Shown: positions 1 through 6,361, numbered from the stretch's first letter. The stretch: 8,525 nucleotides of DNA from Pseudomonadota bacterium (GCA_023430705.1 JAEYZJ010000099.1:1-8525), one strand, 5' to 3'. A program made the numbers and translations. The notes: generated from the sequence alone by a model not told the origin.

Positions 1-230
1 TTGCCCTTCTTGAGCAGCGTCTCGGGAACGCGGACTTCACCGGCGATAACGACGCGGTTGGTGGTGGCAAGGGTCTCGCAAGCGATGCGCACCTTGGCCG
101 GATCCATGCCGGCCTTCTTCGCTTCGCGGAACACGAGGTCAACGATTTCGTCGCTGATCCGGTCGCAAACCTTGTCCGGATGACCCTCGGAAACCGACTC
201 CGACGTGAAGAGGTAGGAAGACCGAGCCAC
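1..230 (-). CDS. metK: S-adenosylmethionine synthetase, N-terminal part (runs off the window)
   Basis: MetK condenses ATP and methionine to S-adenosylmethionine in the cytoplasm. Only the first 76 codons are present; the gene continues past the left edge. The translation opens MARSSYLFTSESVSEGHPDK, the hallmark N-terminus of the family; His17 and Asp19 of the GHPDK motif correspond to the ATP/Mg-site residues near the start of known MetK enzymes. The segment continues with the expected D-R-I-S-D-E helix and, around residues 53-67, the A-x-E-x-L-A-T-T-N-R-V-V-I-A-G-E strand. The start codon is GTG at 230-228, chosen because the family N-terminus begins there; a G-rich ribosome-binding-like run (complement of 238-242) lies 7 nt upstream. 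It follows lnt on the same strand after 132 nt that hold a likely promoter, an AT-rich dyad and a hairpin, so it probably has its own regulated transcription. Identity is essentially certain. Confidence 0.97.
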   Translation of the reverse strand, partial: MARSSYLFTSESVSEGHPDKVCDRISDEIVDLVFREAKKAGMDPAKVRIACETLATTNRVVIAGEVRVPETLLKKG

Positions 231-247
231 GGCGAAACCCCCGAAAA

Positions 248-283
248 GTGCTCAAAAAGTGCAAAAATCGCACTGTTGAGCGC
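248..283 (-). promoter_or_regulatory. Hairpin in the metK 5' leader
   Basis: An interrupted inverted repeat lies 18-53 nt upstream of the metK start. The inner stem pairs 258-262 (AGTGC on the plus strand) with 270-274 (GCACT) around a 7-nt loop. A small asymmetric internal loop (256-257 against 275) follows. The outer stem pairs 250-255 (GCTCAA) with 276-281 (TTGAGC). Total is about 11-12 pairs. It sits directly before the G-rich ribosome-binding-like run at 238-242. It does not carry the SAM/SAH riboswitch consensus that I know for metK leaders in Rhodobacterales. A regulatory role is inferred only from position and pairing. Confidence 0.4.
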
Positions 284-316
284 AGTTGTGCCACCCGGGC
301 GGTGCGCGGTCAAGGT

Positions 317-338
317 GATATAAAGGAAGCTTTATGTC
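317..338. promoter_or_regulatory. AT-rich dyad upstream of metK, candidate SahR-like operator
   Basis: A near-palindrome has perfect 6-bp inner arms ATAAAG and CTTTAT around a GAAG centre; with outer G-A / T-C pairs the arms reach 9 nt with one mismatch. It is strikingly AT-rich against the surrounding DNA and overlaps the candidate metK -10 box. From memory, the operators predicted for the S-adenosylhomocysteine-responsive regulator SahR in Rhizobiales have the same ATAAAG...CTTTAT core and precede methionine-cycle genes including metK; this link is inference. As RNA it would form a hairpin, but no U-run follows, so an lnt terminator is less likely. Confidence 0.5.
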
Positions 339-359
339 TTGATGCCGGGCCGGACGCAA
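331..359 (-). promoter_or_regulatory. Candidate metK promoter
   Basis: On the minus strand TTGCGT (359-354) and CATAAA (336-331) are separated by 17 nt, a plausible sigma-70-type -35/-10 pair in otherwise GC-rich DNA. The -10 element lies inside the left arm of the dyad at 317-338, so a protein bound there would block it. Transcription would begin near 324, giving a leader of roughly 95 nt before the metK GTG. The match is only partial (3/6 at -35 and 4/6 at -10). A second weak possibility is TTGACC (313-308), without a good -10. The position just after the lnt stop fits a promoter for metK alone. Confidence 0.4.
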
Positions 360-362
360 AAA

Positions 363-1976
363 TCATGCGACACGGCGTGGCCGCCTCGATGCGACGAACG
401 AACCGAGGATGCCGAGGGCCACGACGATCCAGAACGGCAACTCGCCGACCCGGTTGAAGATCGTGCCCCCCGACACCGGTTCGGAAGGGACCACATCGAG
501 TACCACGATCTGCTCCTCGGCCAGCTGCGACACGATCCGGCCGAGCGGATCGATGCTCAGCGTCACCCCGGTATTGGCCGCGCGCAGCATCGGCAGCCCG
601 GTCTCGACGGCGCGGAGCCGGGCGTGGTGGGCATGCTGGGCCGGTCCGATCGAGCCCATGAACCAGGCGTCGTTGGTGACATTGAGGATGAACTGCGCCC
701 CGGACGGATCGCCGATATCGCCGGGAAAAACCGCCTCGTAGCAGACGAGGGCGAGGAAGGCGGGCGAGCCCGGCGGGCTCAGCAGCCGCCTGCCGTCGCC
801 GGCGGCCCAGCCATTGGTGCCGGGCACGAACTGGTTGATGCCGAACATGCGCCAGAAGGACGGGAACGGCAGGTATTCGCCGAAGGGCACGAGATGGGAC
901 TTGTCGTAGCTCGCGACGACCTCGCCACTGGTGTCGAGCGCGAGGATGGAGTTGTAGCCCGGGTTGCCGGGCAGCGGCAGGCCGTCGGCGTCGAGCGGCT
1001 CGCGCGGGGCGCCGGTCAGCAGCAGGGTGTCGTCGGGCAGCATGCGGGCGATGAGCGCGATGCCGTCGGGATAGTTGGTGAGAAAGAACGGGAAGACCGA
1101 TTCCGGCCAGACCAGGTGGGTGATGGCCGGCAGCCCGGGGTCGGACGGCGTGAGCCGGCTCTCGGAGAGCTGGATCAGGCGGTTGACGACCTCGGCGGGA
1201 TCGGTGCTGCTCCAGTCGGCGTGGCCGAGGATCATGGGCTGGACCATGCGCACCTTCATGTCGGTGCGCTGGGTGAGCTCGGTGGTCTGGAGGCGCCAGT
1301 TGCCGTAGGCGACCTGGGCGGCGAGCGCCGCGATGGCGAGGAAGATGGGGACGAGACGGCGCACGAGGCTGCGCTGGTCGGCCGGCCAGACCAGGGCCGG
1401 CGTCATGGCGAGGAGCGCGGCAAGGAAGGTGAGGCCGTAGACGCCGATGACCGAGGCCAGCTGCAGCATCTCGTCGTTGGCGGTCAGCGCGTAGCCGAGC
1501 AGGTCGAAGGGGAAGCCCGAGAACAGGTGGCCGCGCGCCCACTCGGCGAGCGCGAGGAAGCTCGCGAGCGTCACGATGCGGAAGGCCCCGGCGGACCAGA
1601 CGAGGTGCGCGAGGGCGCTGCCCAGCCCCCAGAACGCCGAGAGGATGGCCGCGAGCCCGACGATGGCGAGCGGCATGAGCAGCACGAAGAGCCCGCCCTC
1701 CTGCAGGAAGGCGGCGCCGAGCCAGTGCAGCGCCAGCGAGAAGTAGCCGAGCCCGAAGCCGAAGCCGATGTGGAAAGCCGGCCCGACAAGGCCGCGCCAG
1801 CCGCGCCGGTGCTCGGCCCCATCGAGGGCCCAGACCCAGACCGGCAGCGCCAGAAACAGCGCCGGCAGGAAGAAGAAGGGCGGCACCGAGCCGGCGGCGA
1901 GCGCCCCGGCCGCGACCATGATCAGGAAACGGCGCCAGCCATGGGCCAGCATCACGGTCTCGGCGAGCCAGGTCAT
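363..1976 (-). CDS. lnt: Apolipoprotein N-acyltransferase
   Basis: Lnt is an inner-membrane enzyme that transfers an acyl chain from phospholipid to the N-terminal cysteine of lipoproteins, the last step of lipoprotein maturation. The 537-residue product has the expected plan: hydrophobic membrane segments through residue ~222, a periplasmic nitrilase-like domain (~240-495), and a final membrane segment (~513-530). The catalytic triad is visible: Glu292 in WPES, Lys359 in YDKSHLVPFGEYLP, and Cys412 in VCYE. The conserved N-V-T-N-D-A-W-F (432-439) and R-A-A-N-T-G (465-470) motifs are also present. The ATG at 1976 fits the family N-terminus; no strong ribosome binding site precedes it, and an in-frame TGA at 2039-2037 limits any upstream extension. 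The 141-nt gap to corC (1977-2117) is extremely GC-rich with no convincing promoter or terminator; the genes are probably co-transcribed. Length is normal for alphaproteobacteria. Confidence 0.96.
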   Translation of the reverse strand: MTWLAETVMLAHGWRRFLIMVAAGALAAGSVPPFFFLPALFLALPVWVWALDGAEHRRGWRGLVGPAFHIGFGFGLGYFSLALHWLGAAFLQEGGLFVLLMPLAIVGLAAILSAFWGLGSALAHLVWSAGAFRIVTLASFLALAEWARGHLFSGFPFDLLGYALTANDEMLQLASVIGVYGLTFLAALLAMTPALVWPADQRSLVRRLVPIFLAIAALAAQVAYGNWRLQTTELTQRTDMKVRMVQPMILGHADWSSTDPAEVVNRLIQLSESRLTPSDPGLPAITHLVWPESVFPFFLTNYPDGIALIARMLPDDTLLLTGAPREPLDADGLPLPGNPGYNSILALDTSGEVVASYDKSHLVPFGEYLPFPSFWRMFGINQFVPGTNGWAAGDGRRLLSPPGSPAFLALVCYEAVFPGDIGDPSGAQFILNVTNDAWFMGSIGPAQHAHHARLRAVETGLPMLRAANTGVTLSIDPLGRIVSQLAEEQIVVLDVVPSEPVSGGTIFNRVGELPFWIVVALGILGSFVASRRPRRVA

Positions 1977-2117
1977 GCGGTGCGCGGCGCTCGAATCACA
2001 GGCATGCGGGCAAGGTCGCGGGGCGGGAGCGCGGGGTCAAGGCCGGCGGGACCGCGGACGGTGCATAGCCGGACGGCACGGGGGGACCCGATACCGGCCG
2101 GCGGGCCAGTCCGCCGC

Positions 2118-3248
2118 CTATGGCGCGGCGGCGGCAGGCGTGTCCGTGGGGGTCCCGGGGGGCTTGGTGTCGGGCGGCTTGGTCCCGGGCGGCTTGGTGT
2201 CGGCAGATTTGGTCTCGGCAGACTTGGTGTCGGCAGATTTGGCCGCCGGCGGCTTGGGCGGGCGCGGGGCGCGCTGCTTCACGCGCTTGATCTTGACGCG
2301 CTTCACCTGCCGGCTGTCGGACTGCAGGACCTCGAACTCGAAGCCCTTGATGCCGTTGACCACCTCGCCCTTGGCCGGGACATGCCCGGCCAGTTCGAAG
2401 ACGAGGCCGCCCAGGGTATCGACTTCCTCGGCGTGCTGACCGGGGTCGAAATCGGGGCCGATGACCTCGCGCACTTCCTCGAGCTCGGCGCGGGCCGAGG
2501 CGATGAAGACGTTGGAGTTGACCTTGCGGACCAGCGCCACGTCGTCGTCGTGCTCGTCCTCGATCTCGCCGACCACGGCCTCGAGCAGATCCTCGATGGT
2601 GACCAGCCCGTCGGTGCCGCCGTACTCGTCGATGACGACGGCCATGTGGACGCGCTTGAGCTGCATCTGCTGCAGCAGGTCGCCCACCGGCATGAGCGGG
2701 GGCACGAACAGCACCTGGCGCAGCAGGTCGAGCTTTTCGAGCCGCGAGCGCAGCGGCGGGGACACCAGCTTGACCGGCAGGGTGGCCTCGGGATCGGTGA
2801 CCACCTCGGTGATCTTGCGCAGCGCATCCTTGACGTGGATGAAGCCGGTGATGTTGTCGAGGCTGTCGGAATAGACCGGCATGCGCGAATGGCCGACGCT
2901 GCGGAAGCGGGCGACCAGCGTCGCCAGCGTCTCGGTCGATTCGATCGCCTCGATGTCGGCGCGCGGAATCATCACGTCCTCGACCCGCTTCTCGGCCAGG
3001 TCGAGCACGTTCTTGAGGATGGTGCGTTCGGACTGGGTGAAATCGGCGGTGCCGCCCGACTCCTCGCTTTCCAGCGCGACTTCGAGATCGTCGCGCAGCG
3101 AAACGGTGCGCATCGCGACCAGGGAGCGCAGCCAGTGCCAGATCCGCTGCCCCCACGTCATGGTGGGGGCGGGACTAGAGGGAGGCTCGCCGCTGGACTT
3201 GGGGGCCGGTTTCCTGGCCGGGGCAGACGGAGTGTCGGTCTCGTTCAT
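2118..3248 (-). CDS. corC: CorC/HlyC-type CBS-domain protein (TlyC family)
   Basis: This is the soluble CorC/HlyC type, annotated as hemolysin or Mg/Co efflux accessory protein; its biochemical role is poorly established. The 376-residue product has a Pro/Ser-rich leader (1-30), a conserved region including R-V-E-D-V-M-I-P-R-A-D (88-98), a first CBS domain (~93-155), a second CBS domain with V-I-D-E-Y-G-G-T-D-G (205-214; ~175-235), and a transporter-associated C-terminal domain (~240-320; G-P-D-F-D at 264-268, D-T-L-G-G-L-V-F at 277-284). There is no DUF21 membrane domain. After residue ~325 the protein has a basic, proline-rich tail made of six pentapeptide repeats (K-S/P-A/P-D/E/G-T, 337-366) ending in an Ala/Pro run. 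The tail adds about 50 residues to the conserved core and looks disordered. Start ATG at 3248 has only a weak ribosome binding site, with a hairpin just upstream. It lies 44 nt after ybeY in the usual phoH-ybeY-corC-lnt order. Confidence 0.93.
   Translation of the reverse strand: MNETDTPSAPARKPAPKSSGEPPSSPAPTMTWGQRIWHWLRSLVAMRTVSLRDDLEVALESEESGGTADFTQSERTILKNVLDLAEKRVEDVMIPRADIEAIESTETLATLVARFRSVGHSRMPVYSDSLDNITGFIHVKDALRKITEVVTDPEATLPVKLVSPPLRSRLEKLDLLRQVLFVPPLMPVGDLLQQMQLKRVHMAVVIDEYGGTDGLVTIEDLLEAVVGEIEDEHDDDVALVRKVNSNVFIASARAELEEVREVIGPDFDPGQHAEEVDTLGGLVFELAGHVPAKGEVVNGIKGFEFEVLQSDSRQVKRVKIKRVKQRAPRPPKPPAAKSADTKSAETKSADTKPPGTKPPDTKPPGTPTDTPAAAAP
2151..2240 (-). repeat. Six tandem 15-bp repeats in the corC 3' end
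   Basis: Six consecutive 15-bp units lie in frame. On the plus strand each starts GGT and ends CTT or TTT. Units at 2151-2165, 2166-2180 and 2181-2195 encode KPPGT, KPPDT and KPPGT; units at 2196-2210, 2211-2225 and 2226-2240 encode KSADT, KSAET and KSADT (in reverse of the protein order). There are thus two sub-types of three copies, suggesting expansion by duplication. Since the unit is a multiple of three, copy-number change would keep the frame. Confidence 0.9.
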
Positions 3249-3254
3249 CTCAAC

Positions 3255-3269
3255 GGCCGCAAGGCGGCC
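3255..3269 (-). promoter_or_regulatory. Short GC hairpin just upstream of corC
   Basis: A perfect inverted repeat, GGCCGC-AAG-GCGGCC on the plus strand, forms a 6-bp all-GC stem with a 3-nt loop. It ends 6 nt before the corC ATG and occupies the place where a ribosome binding site would be expected. No U-run follows in the minus-strand transcript, so it is a poor terminator. It could lower corC translation initiation or protect the upstream mRNA end. Function is inferred only. Confidence 0.35.
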
Positions 3270-3292
3270 TTCAGTTCATCGGAACGCATAAT

Positions 3293-3772
3293 CTAGTCGT
3301 CGGCGTAGGGATCGGCAATCCCGAGGGTGGCGAGGATACGCGTTTCGAGCCCTTCCATCTCCTCGGCCTCGTCGTCATCGACGTGATCGTAGCCGAGCAG
3401 GTGCAGGAATCCGTGCACCACGAGGTGGGTGAAATGCGCCTCGAAGCCGATGCCCATCTCCGCCGCCTCGCGCTCCAGCGTCTCGCGCGCGAGGATGATG
3501 TCGCCGACGAGGCCCTGCACCGGCGCGAAGGGCTCGAGCTGGGGGAAGCTCAGCACGTTGGTCGACTTGTCGATGCCGCGCCACTCGCGGTTGAGGTCGC
3601 GCTGCTCGGCATCGTCGGTGAGGACGACGGAGACTTCGGCGACGCCGGCGATCTCCGCCTCGGACTGCTTCAGGGCTTCGGCGACGGCCCGTTCGGCAAC
3701 GGCCTCGAGGCCGTCGGGCCAGCCGTCGGCATTCACCGCGAAGGCGATGGAAAGGGGAGACTTGACGGGCAT
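3293..3772 (-). CDS. ybeY: Endoribonuclease YbeY (16S rRNA maturation)
   Basis: YbeY is a single-strand-specific metal-dependent RNase needed for 16S rRNA 3'-end maturation and ribosome quality control in the cytoplasm. The 159-residue product has the defining zinc motif H-G-F-L-H-L-L-G-Y-D-H, with ligands His120, His124 and His130. The conserved N-R-E-W-R-G-I-D-K-S-T-N-V-L-S-F-P block (61-77) includes Arg65, matching the catalytically important arginine of the family. G-D-I at 90-92 is also typical. The ATG at 3772 directly follows the phoH stop (TGAATG), with AAGG in the end of phoH (3781-3778) 5 nt upstream as ribosome binding site. Translational coupling with phoH is likely. Size is normal. 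Its partner genes phoH and corC are on either side, as in most proteobacteria. Confidence 0.96.
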   Translation of the reverse strand: MPVKSPLSIAFAVNADGWPDGLEAVAERAVAEALKQSEAEIAGVAEVSVVLTDDAEQRDLNREWRGIDKSTNVLSFPQLEPFAPVQGLVGDIILARETLEREAAEMGIGFEAHFTHLVVHGFLHLLGYDHVDDDEAEEMEGLETRILATLGIADPYADD

Positions 3773-4804
3773 TCAGGCCTTGTTCTGTTCGGCGAGGCGG
3801 CGCTGCGTATCGGCCTCGTAGGCGCGGACGATGCGGCCGACGAGCGCGTGGCGGACCACGTCCTTGTCGCCGAAGCGCGAGATATGCACGCCCTCGACGC
3901 CGTCGAGCAGCCCGACGGCCTCGACGAGGCCGGATTTCTCGCCGCGCGGCAGGTCGACCTGGGTCGGGTCGCCCGTGACGATCATCTTGGAGTTCTCGCC
4001 CAGGCGGGTGAGGAACATCTTCATCTGCATCGAGGTGGTGTTCTGCGCCTCGTCGAGGATGACCACGGCATTGGCGAGCGTGCGGCCGCGCATGAAGGCG
4101 AGCGGCGCGACCTCGATGATGCCGGAGGTGATGCAGCGCTCCACATGCTCGGGACGCATCATGTCGTAGAGCGCGTCGTAGAGCGGGCGGAGATAGGGAT
4201 CGACCTTGTCCTTCATGTCGCCGGGCAGGAAGCCGAGGCGCTCGCCGGCCTCGACGGCCGGGCGGCTGAGGATGATGCGGTTGATGTCGCCGCGCTCGAG
4301 CAGGGTCGCGGCATGGGCGACGGCGAGATAGGTCTTGCCGGTTCCGGCCGGACCGATGCCGAAGACCAGTTCGGACCGGTCCATGGCGCGCATGTAGGCA
4401 TCCTGCGCGGGGGTGCGGGCGACGATCGTGGCCTTGCGGGTCGCGATCTGGGCCATGCGCACCCTGCCCTTCTTTTCGAGCGTGGGAAGCGTCAGCTGAC
4501 TGTCTTCGGTCTCGATCATGCGGATGACGCCGTCGACGGTGGCGACATCGATCTGCTGGCCTTCGTCGAGCTGCTCGTAGAGCGACTCGAGCGCGCGCCG
4601 CGCCTGATCGACGGAGCCGGCCCCGCCCCGCAGCATGACGTGGTTGCCGCGCGGCGTCGCCTGCACGCCGAGGCGCTGCTCGATCAATGCCAGGTTCTGG
4701 TCGAAGTCGCCGTAAAGTTGCGCTGCAAGCTTGTTGTCTTCGAAGGCCAGTTCAAGCTGTGAAGATGGGCCTTGGTCGAAAGACGGGGGCAAGTGCCTGC
4801 TCAA
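3773..4804 (-). CDS. phoH: PhoH-like ATPase (YbeZ type)
   Basis: PhoH/YbeZ is a P-loop ATPase related to the N-terminal part of superfamily 1 helicases; it is thought to work with YbeY in RNA metabolism. From the TTG at 4804 the product has 343 residues. An N-terminal KH-like region with the phrase F-D-Q-N-L-A-L-I-E-Q lies at ~34-43. The ATPase core holds Walker A G-P-A-G-T-G-K-T (151-158), S-R-P-A-V-E-A-G-E-x-L-G-F-L-P-G (180-195), Walker B V-V-I-L-D-E-A-Q-N (247-255), and T-G-D-P-T-Q (277-282). I chose TTG because AAGGAG lies 11 nt upstream and it follows the miaB stop by 28 nt. Alternatives in frame are GTG at 4828 and ATG at 4900; the latter would overlap miaB by 68 bp and add residues unlike the family. 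The 3' end abuts ybeY. Identity is certain, the exact start is not. Confidence 0.93.
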   Translation of the reverse strand: MSRHLPPSFDQGPSSQLELAFEDNKLAAQLYGDFDQNLALIEQRLGVQATPRGNHVMLRGGAGSVDQARRALESLYEQLDEGQQIDVATVDGVIRMIETEDSQLTLPTLEKKGRVRMAQIATRKATIVARTPAQDAYMRAMDRSELVFGIGPAGTGKTYLAVAHAATLLERGDINRIILSRPAVEAGERLGFLPGDMKDKVDPYLRPLYDALYDMMRPEHVERCITSGIIEVAPLAFMRGRTLANAVVILDEAQNTTSMQMKMFLTRLGENSKMIVTGDPTQVDLPRGEKSGLVEAVGLLDGVEGVHISRFGDKDVVRHALVGRIVRAYEADTQRRLAEQNKA

Positions 4805-4815
4805 ATCTCGGTGTT

Positions 4816-4821
4816 CTCCTT
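4816..4821 (-). promoter_or_regulatory. Ribosome binding site for phoH
   Basis: AAGGAG on the minus strand lies in the 28-nt gap after the miaB stop. It is the only good Shine-Dalgarno sequence near the phoH 5' end and supports the TTG at 4804 (11-nt spacer) over the GTG at 4828, which lies upstream of it. Confidence 0.55.
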
Positions 4822-4832
4822 GGGACACAGCC

Positions 4833-6245
4833 TCAGATATGGGTCGCGTCGGCTCGAGACGCAACAAGGCTAGCAGGATTCGGTTCCGCGACTGTGACAA
4901 TCTTGCCGATGAGCGAATTATTCCTCGCCTCGACGATCTCGACCGGGATGATCTGGCCGATGAGGCGTTCCGGCCCCTCCATGTGCACGGCCTGCAGATA
5001 GGGCGAGCGGCCGCCGACCTGGCCGGGCTGGCGGCCGGGCTTTTCGATCAGGACCGGCAGGGTGCGGCCGACCACCGAGCGATGGAAGGCGTGCATCTGG
5101 GTGTTGATCTGCTCGTTGAGCCGCTGCAGGCGCTCGGCCTTGACGGCTTCGGGGACCTGGCCGTCCATGGTGGCGCCGGGGGTGCCGGGGCGGATCGAAT
5201 ACTTGAAGGTATAGGCGGTGGCGTAGCCGACCTCGCGCACGAGTTCGAGGGTCGCCTCGAAGTCGGCGTCGGTCTCGCCGGGGAAGCCGACGATGAAGTC
5301 GCCGGACAGGGCCATGTCCGGCCGCGCCGCCTTGATGCGCCCGATGACGGACATGTACTCGGCGACGGTGTGCCGGCGGTTCATGGAGCTGAGGATGGCG
5401 TCGGAGCCCGACTGGACCGGCAGGTGCAGGTAGGGCATCAGCGCGTCGAGGTCGCGATGCATCTCGATCAGCTCGTCGGTCATGTCGAGCGGGTGCGAGG
5501 TGGTGTAGCGGATGCGGGCGATGCCCGGGATCAGCGAGAGGCGATAGCAGAGCTCGCCCAGCCCCACCGTGCGGCCGCGGGCATCGAGGCCGTGGTAGGC
5601 GTTGACGTTCTGGCCGAGCAGGGTCAGCTCGCGCACGCCGGCCTCGGCCAGGTTGGTGGCCTCGCGCAGCACCTGCTCGAGCGGGCGCGAAGTCTCGGCG
5701 CCGCGCGTATAGGGGACGACGCAGAAGGAGCAGAACTTGTCGCAGCCCTCCTGCACGGTGAGGAAGGCGGTGAGCCCGCGCTTCAGCGTGACTTCCCGGC
5801 TGGCGGCCGGCAGGTGCTCGAACTTGTCTTCCTCGGGGAACTCGGTCTCGACGACGCGGGCCCCGTTATGGGCGCGGGCGAGCAGTTCGGGGAGGCGGTG
5901 ATAGCTCTGCGGGCCGAAGACGAGGTTCACCGCGGGAGCGCGGCGCACGATCTCGTCGCCCTCGGCCTGGGCAACGCACCCGGCCACCCCGATCATCAGG
6001 TCGCCACCGGCGCGGCGGCGCTCGTCGCGCATCTCGCGCAGCCGGCCGATCTCGGAGAAGACCTTCTCGGACGCCTTCTCGCGGATGTGGCAGGTGTTGA
6101 GCACGACGAGATCGGCATCCTCGGCCGTCGCCACCGGCTCATAGCCGTGCGGGGCGAGCGCATCGGCCATGCGATCGGAGTCGTAGACGTTCATCTGGCA
6201 CCCGTAGGTCTTGATGAACAGCTTCTTGCGCGTCGTCTCGGTCAT
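4833..6245 (-). CDS. miaB: tRNA-2-methylthio-N6-dimethylallyladenosine synthase
   Basis: MiaB is a radical-SAM methylthiotransferase that converts i6A37 to ms2i6A37 in tRNAs reading U-starting codons. The 470-residue product has all three parts. The UPF0004 domain carries Cys16 (K-T-Y-G-C-Q-M-N), Cys52 (N-T-C-H-I-R-E-K-A) and Cys90 (A-G-C-V-A-Q), ligands of the auxiliary cluster. The radical-SAM core carries Cys168, Cys172 and Cys175 (C-D-K-F-C-S-F-C) followed by V-V-P-Y-T-R-G, with G-Q-N-V-N-A-Y at 211-217. A TRAM domain lies at ~388-452. The start ATG at 6245 (MTETTRKKLFIKTYG) fits the family; the frame stays open to 6311 but those 22 residues look non-coding. No ribosome binding site precedes the ATG. 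A divergent plus-strand gene begins 116 nt away, so miaB probably has its own promoter and heads the miaB-phoH-ybeY-corC-lnt unit. Confidence 0.96.
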   Translation of the reverse strand: MTETTRKKLFIKTYGCQMNVYDSDRMADALAPHGYEPVATAEDADLVVLNTCHIREKASEKVFSEIGRLREMRDERRRAGGDLMIGVAGCVAQAEGDEIVRRAPAVNLVFGPQSYHRLPELLARAHNGARVVETEFPEEDKFEHLPAASREVTLKRGLTAFLTVQEGCDKFCSFCVVPYTRGAETSRPLEQVLREATNLAEAGVRELTLLGQNVNAYHGLDARGRTVGLGELCYRLSLIPGIARIRYTTSHPLDMTDELIEMHRDLDALMPYLHLPVQSGSDAILSSMNRRHTVAEYMSVIGRIKAARPDMALSGDFIVGFPGETDADFEATLELVREVGYATAYTFKYSIRPGTPGATMDGQVPEAVKAERLQRLNEQINTQMHAFHRSVVGRTLPVLIEKPGRQPGQVGGRSPYLQAVHMEGPERLIGQIIPVEIVEARNNSLIGKIVTVAEPNPASLVASRADATHI

Positions 6246-6361
6246 GGCGGCGGAATACACCGGATGGAGCCGGAGTGCAAAGCGGCACGATCCGGGGCAG
6301 AGTGCAACCAAACCACCCCTTCGCGCGTCAGCGGCTGTTGCAGCGAGGAGAAAGAGGACCC
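6246..6361. promoter_or_regulatory. Divergent intergenic region between miaB and the VOC gene
   Basis: This 116-nt spacer should hold promoters for both directions. On the minus strand TTGCAC (complement 6274-6279) and TATTCC (complement 6251-6256) are 17 nt apart, a weak -35/-10 pair ending 5 nt before the miaB ATG. The octamer GAGTGCAA occurs twice, at 6273-6280 and 6300-6307, 27 bp apart. Toward the plus gene two purine-rich ribosome binding candidates are present, GAGGAG (6345-6350) and AGAGGA (6353-6358). No strong consensus promoter is visible for the plus strand. Confidence 0.4.

Noticed and set aside
1..183. A 60-codon plus-strand frame at the left edge
   Set aside because: It is antisense to the unmistakable N-terminus of MetK.
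244..262. Direct repeat AAAAGTGC (244-251 and 255-262) considered as an activator site
   Set aside because: The second copy is part of the hairpin stem and the spacing of 11 bp alone is weak evidence; it is explained by the inverted repeat.
310..1542. A 410-codon minus-strand frame inside lnt
   Set aside because: It is an out-of-frame reading of lnt, rich in Arg, Pro, Ala and His, without domains; the lnt frame carries the catalytic triad.
1977..2117. Possible small gene, promoter or terminator in the 141-nt corC-lnt gap
   Set aside because: The stretch is extremely GC-rich, with a repeated GGCCGGCGGG (2041-2050 and 2096-2105) that is unremarkable at this composition. No hairpin with a U-run, no promoter pair and no credible short gene were found.
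339..3296. A 985-codon open frame on the plus strand covering lnt, corC and the gap between them
   Set aside because: It is antisense to two clearly identified genes that happen to share a frame register. Its translation is low-complexity, rich in Gly, Asp, Glu, Arg and His, without any recognisable domain, as expected for the antisense shadow of high-GC codon usage.
3383..4762. A 459-codon plus-strand frame opposite ybeY and phoH
   Set aside because: Antisense shadow with the same biased composition and no domain; the minus strand encodes intact YbeY and PhoH.
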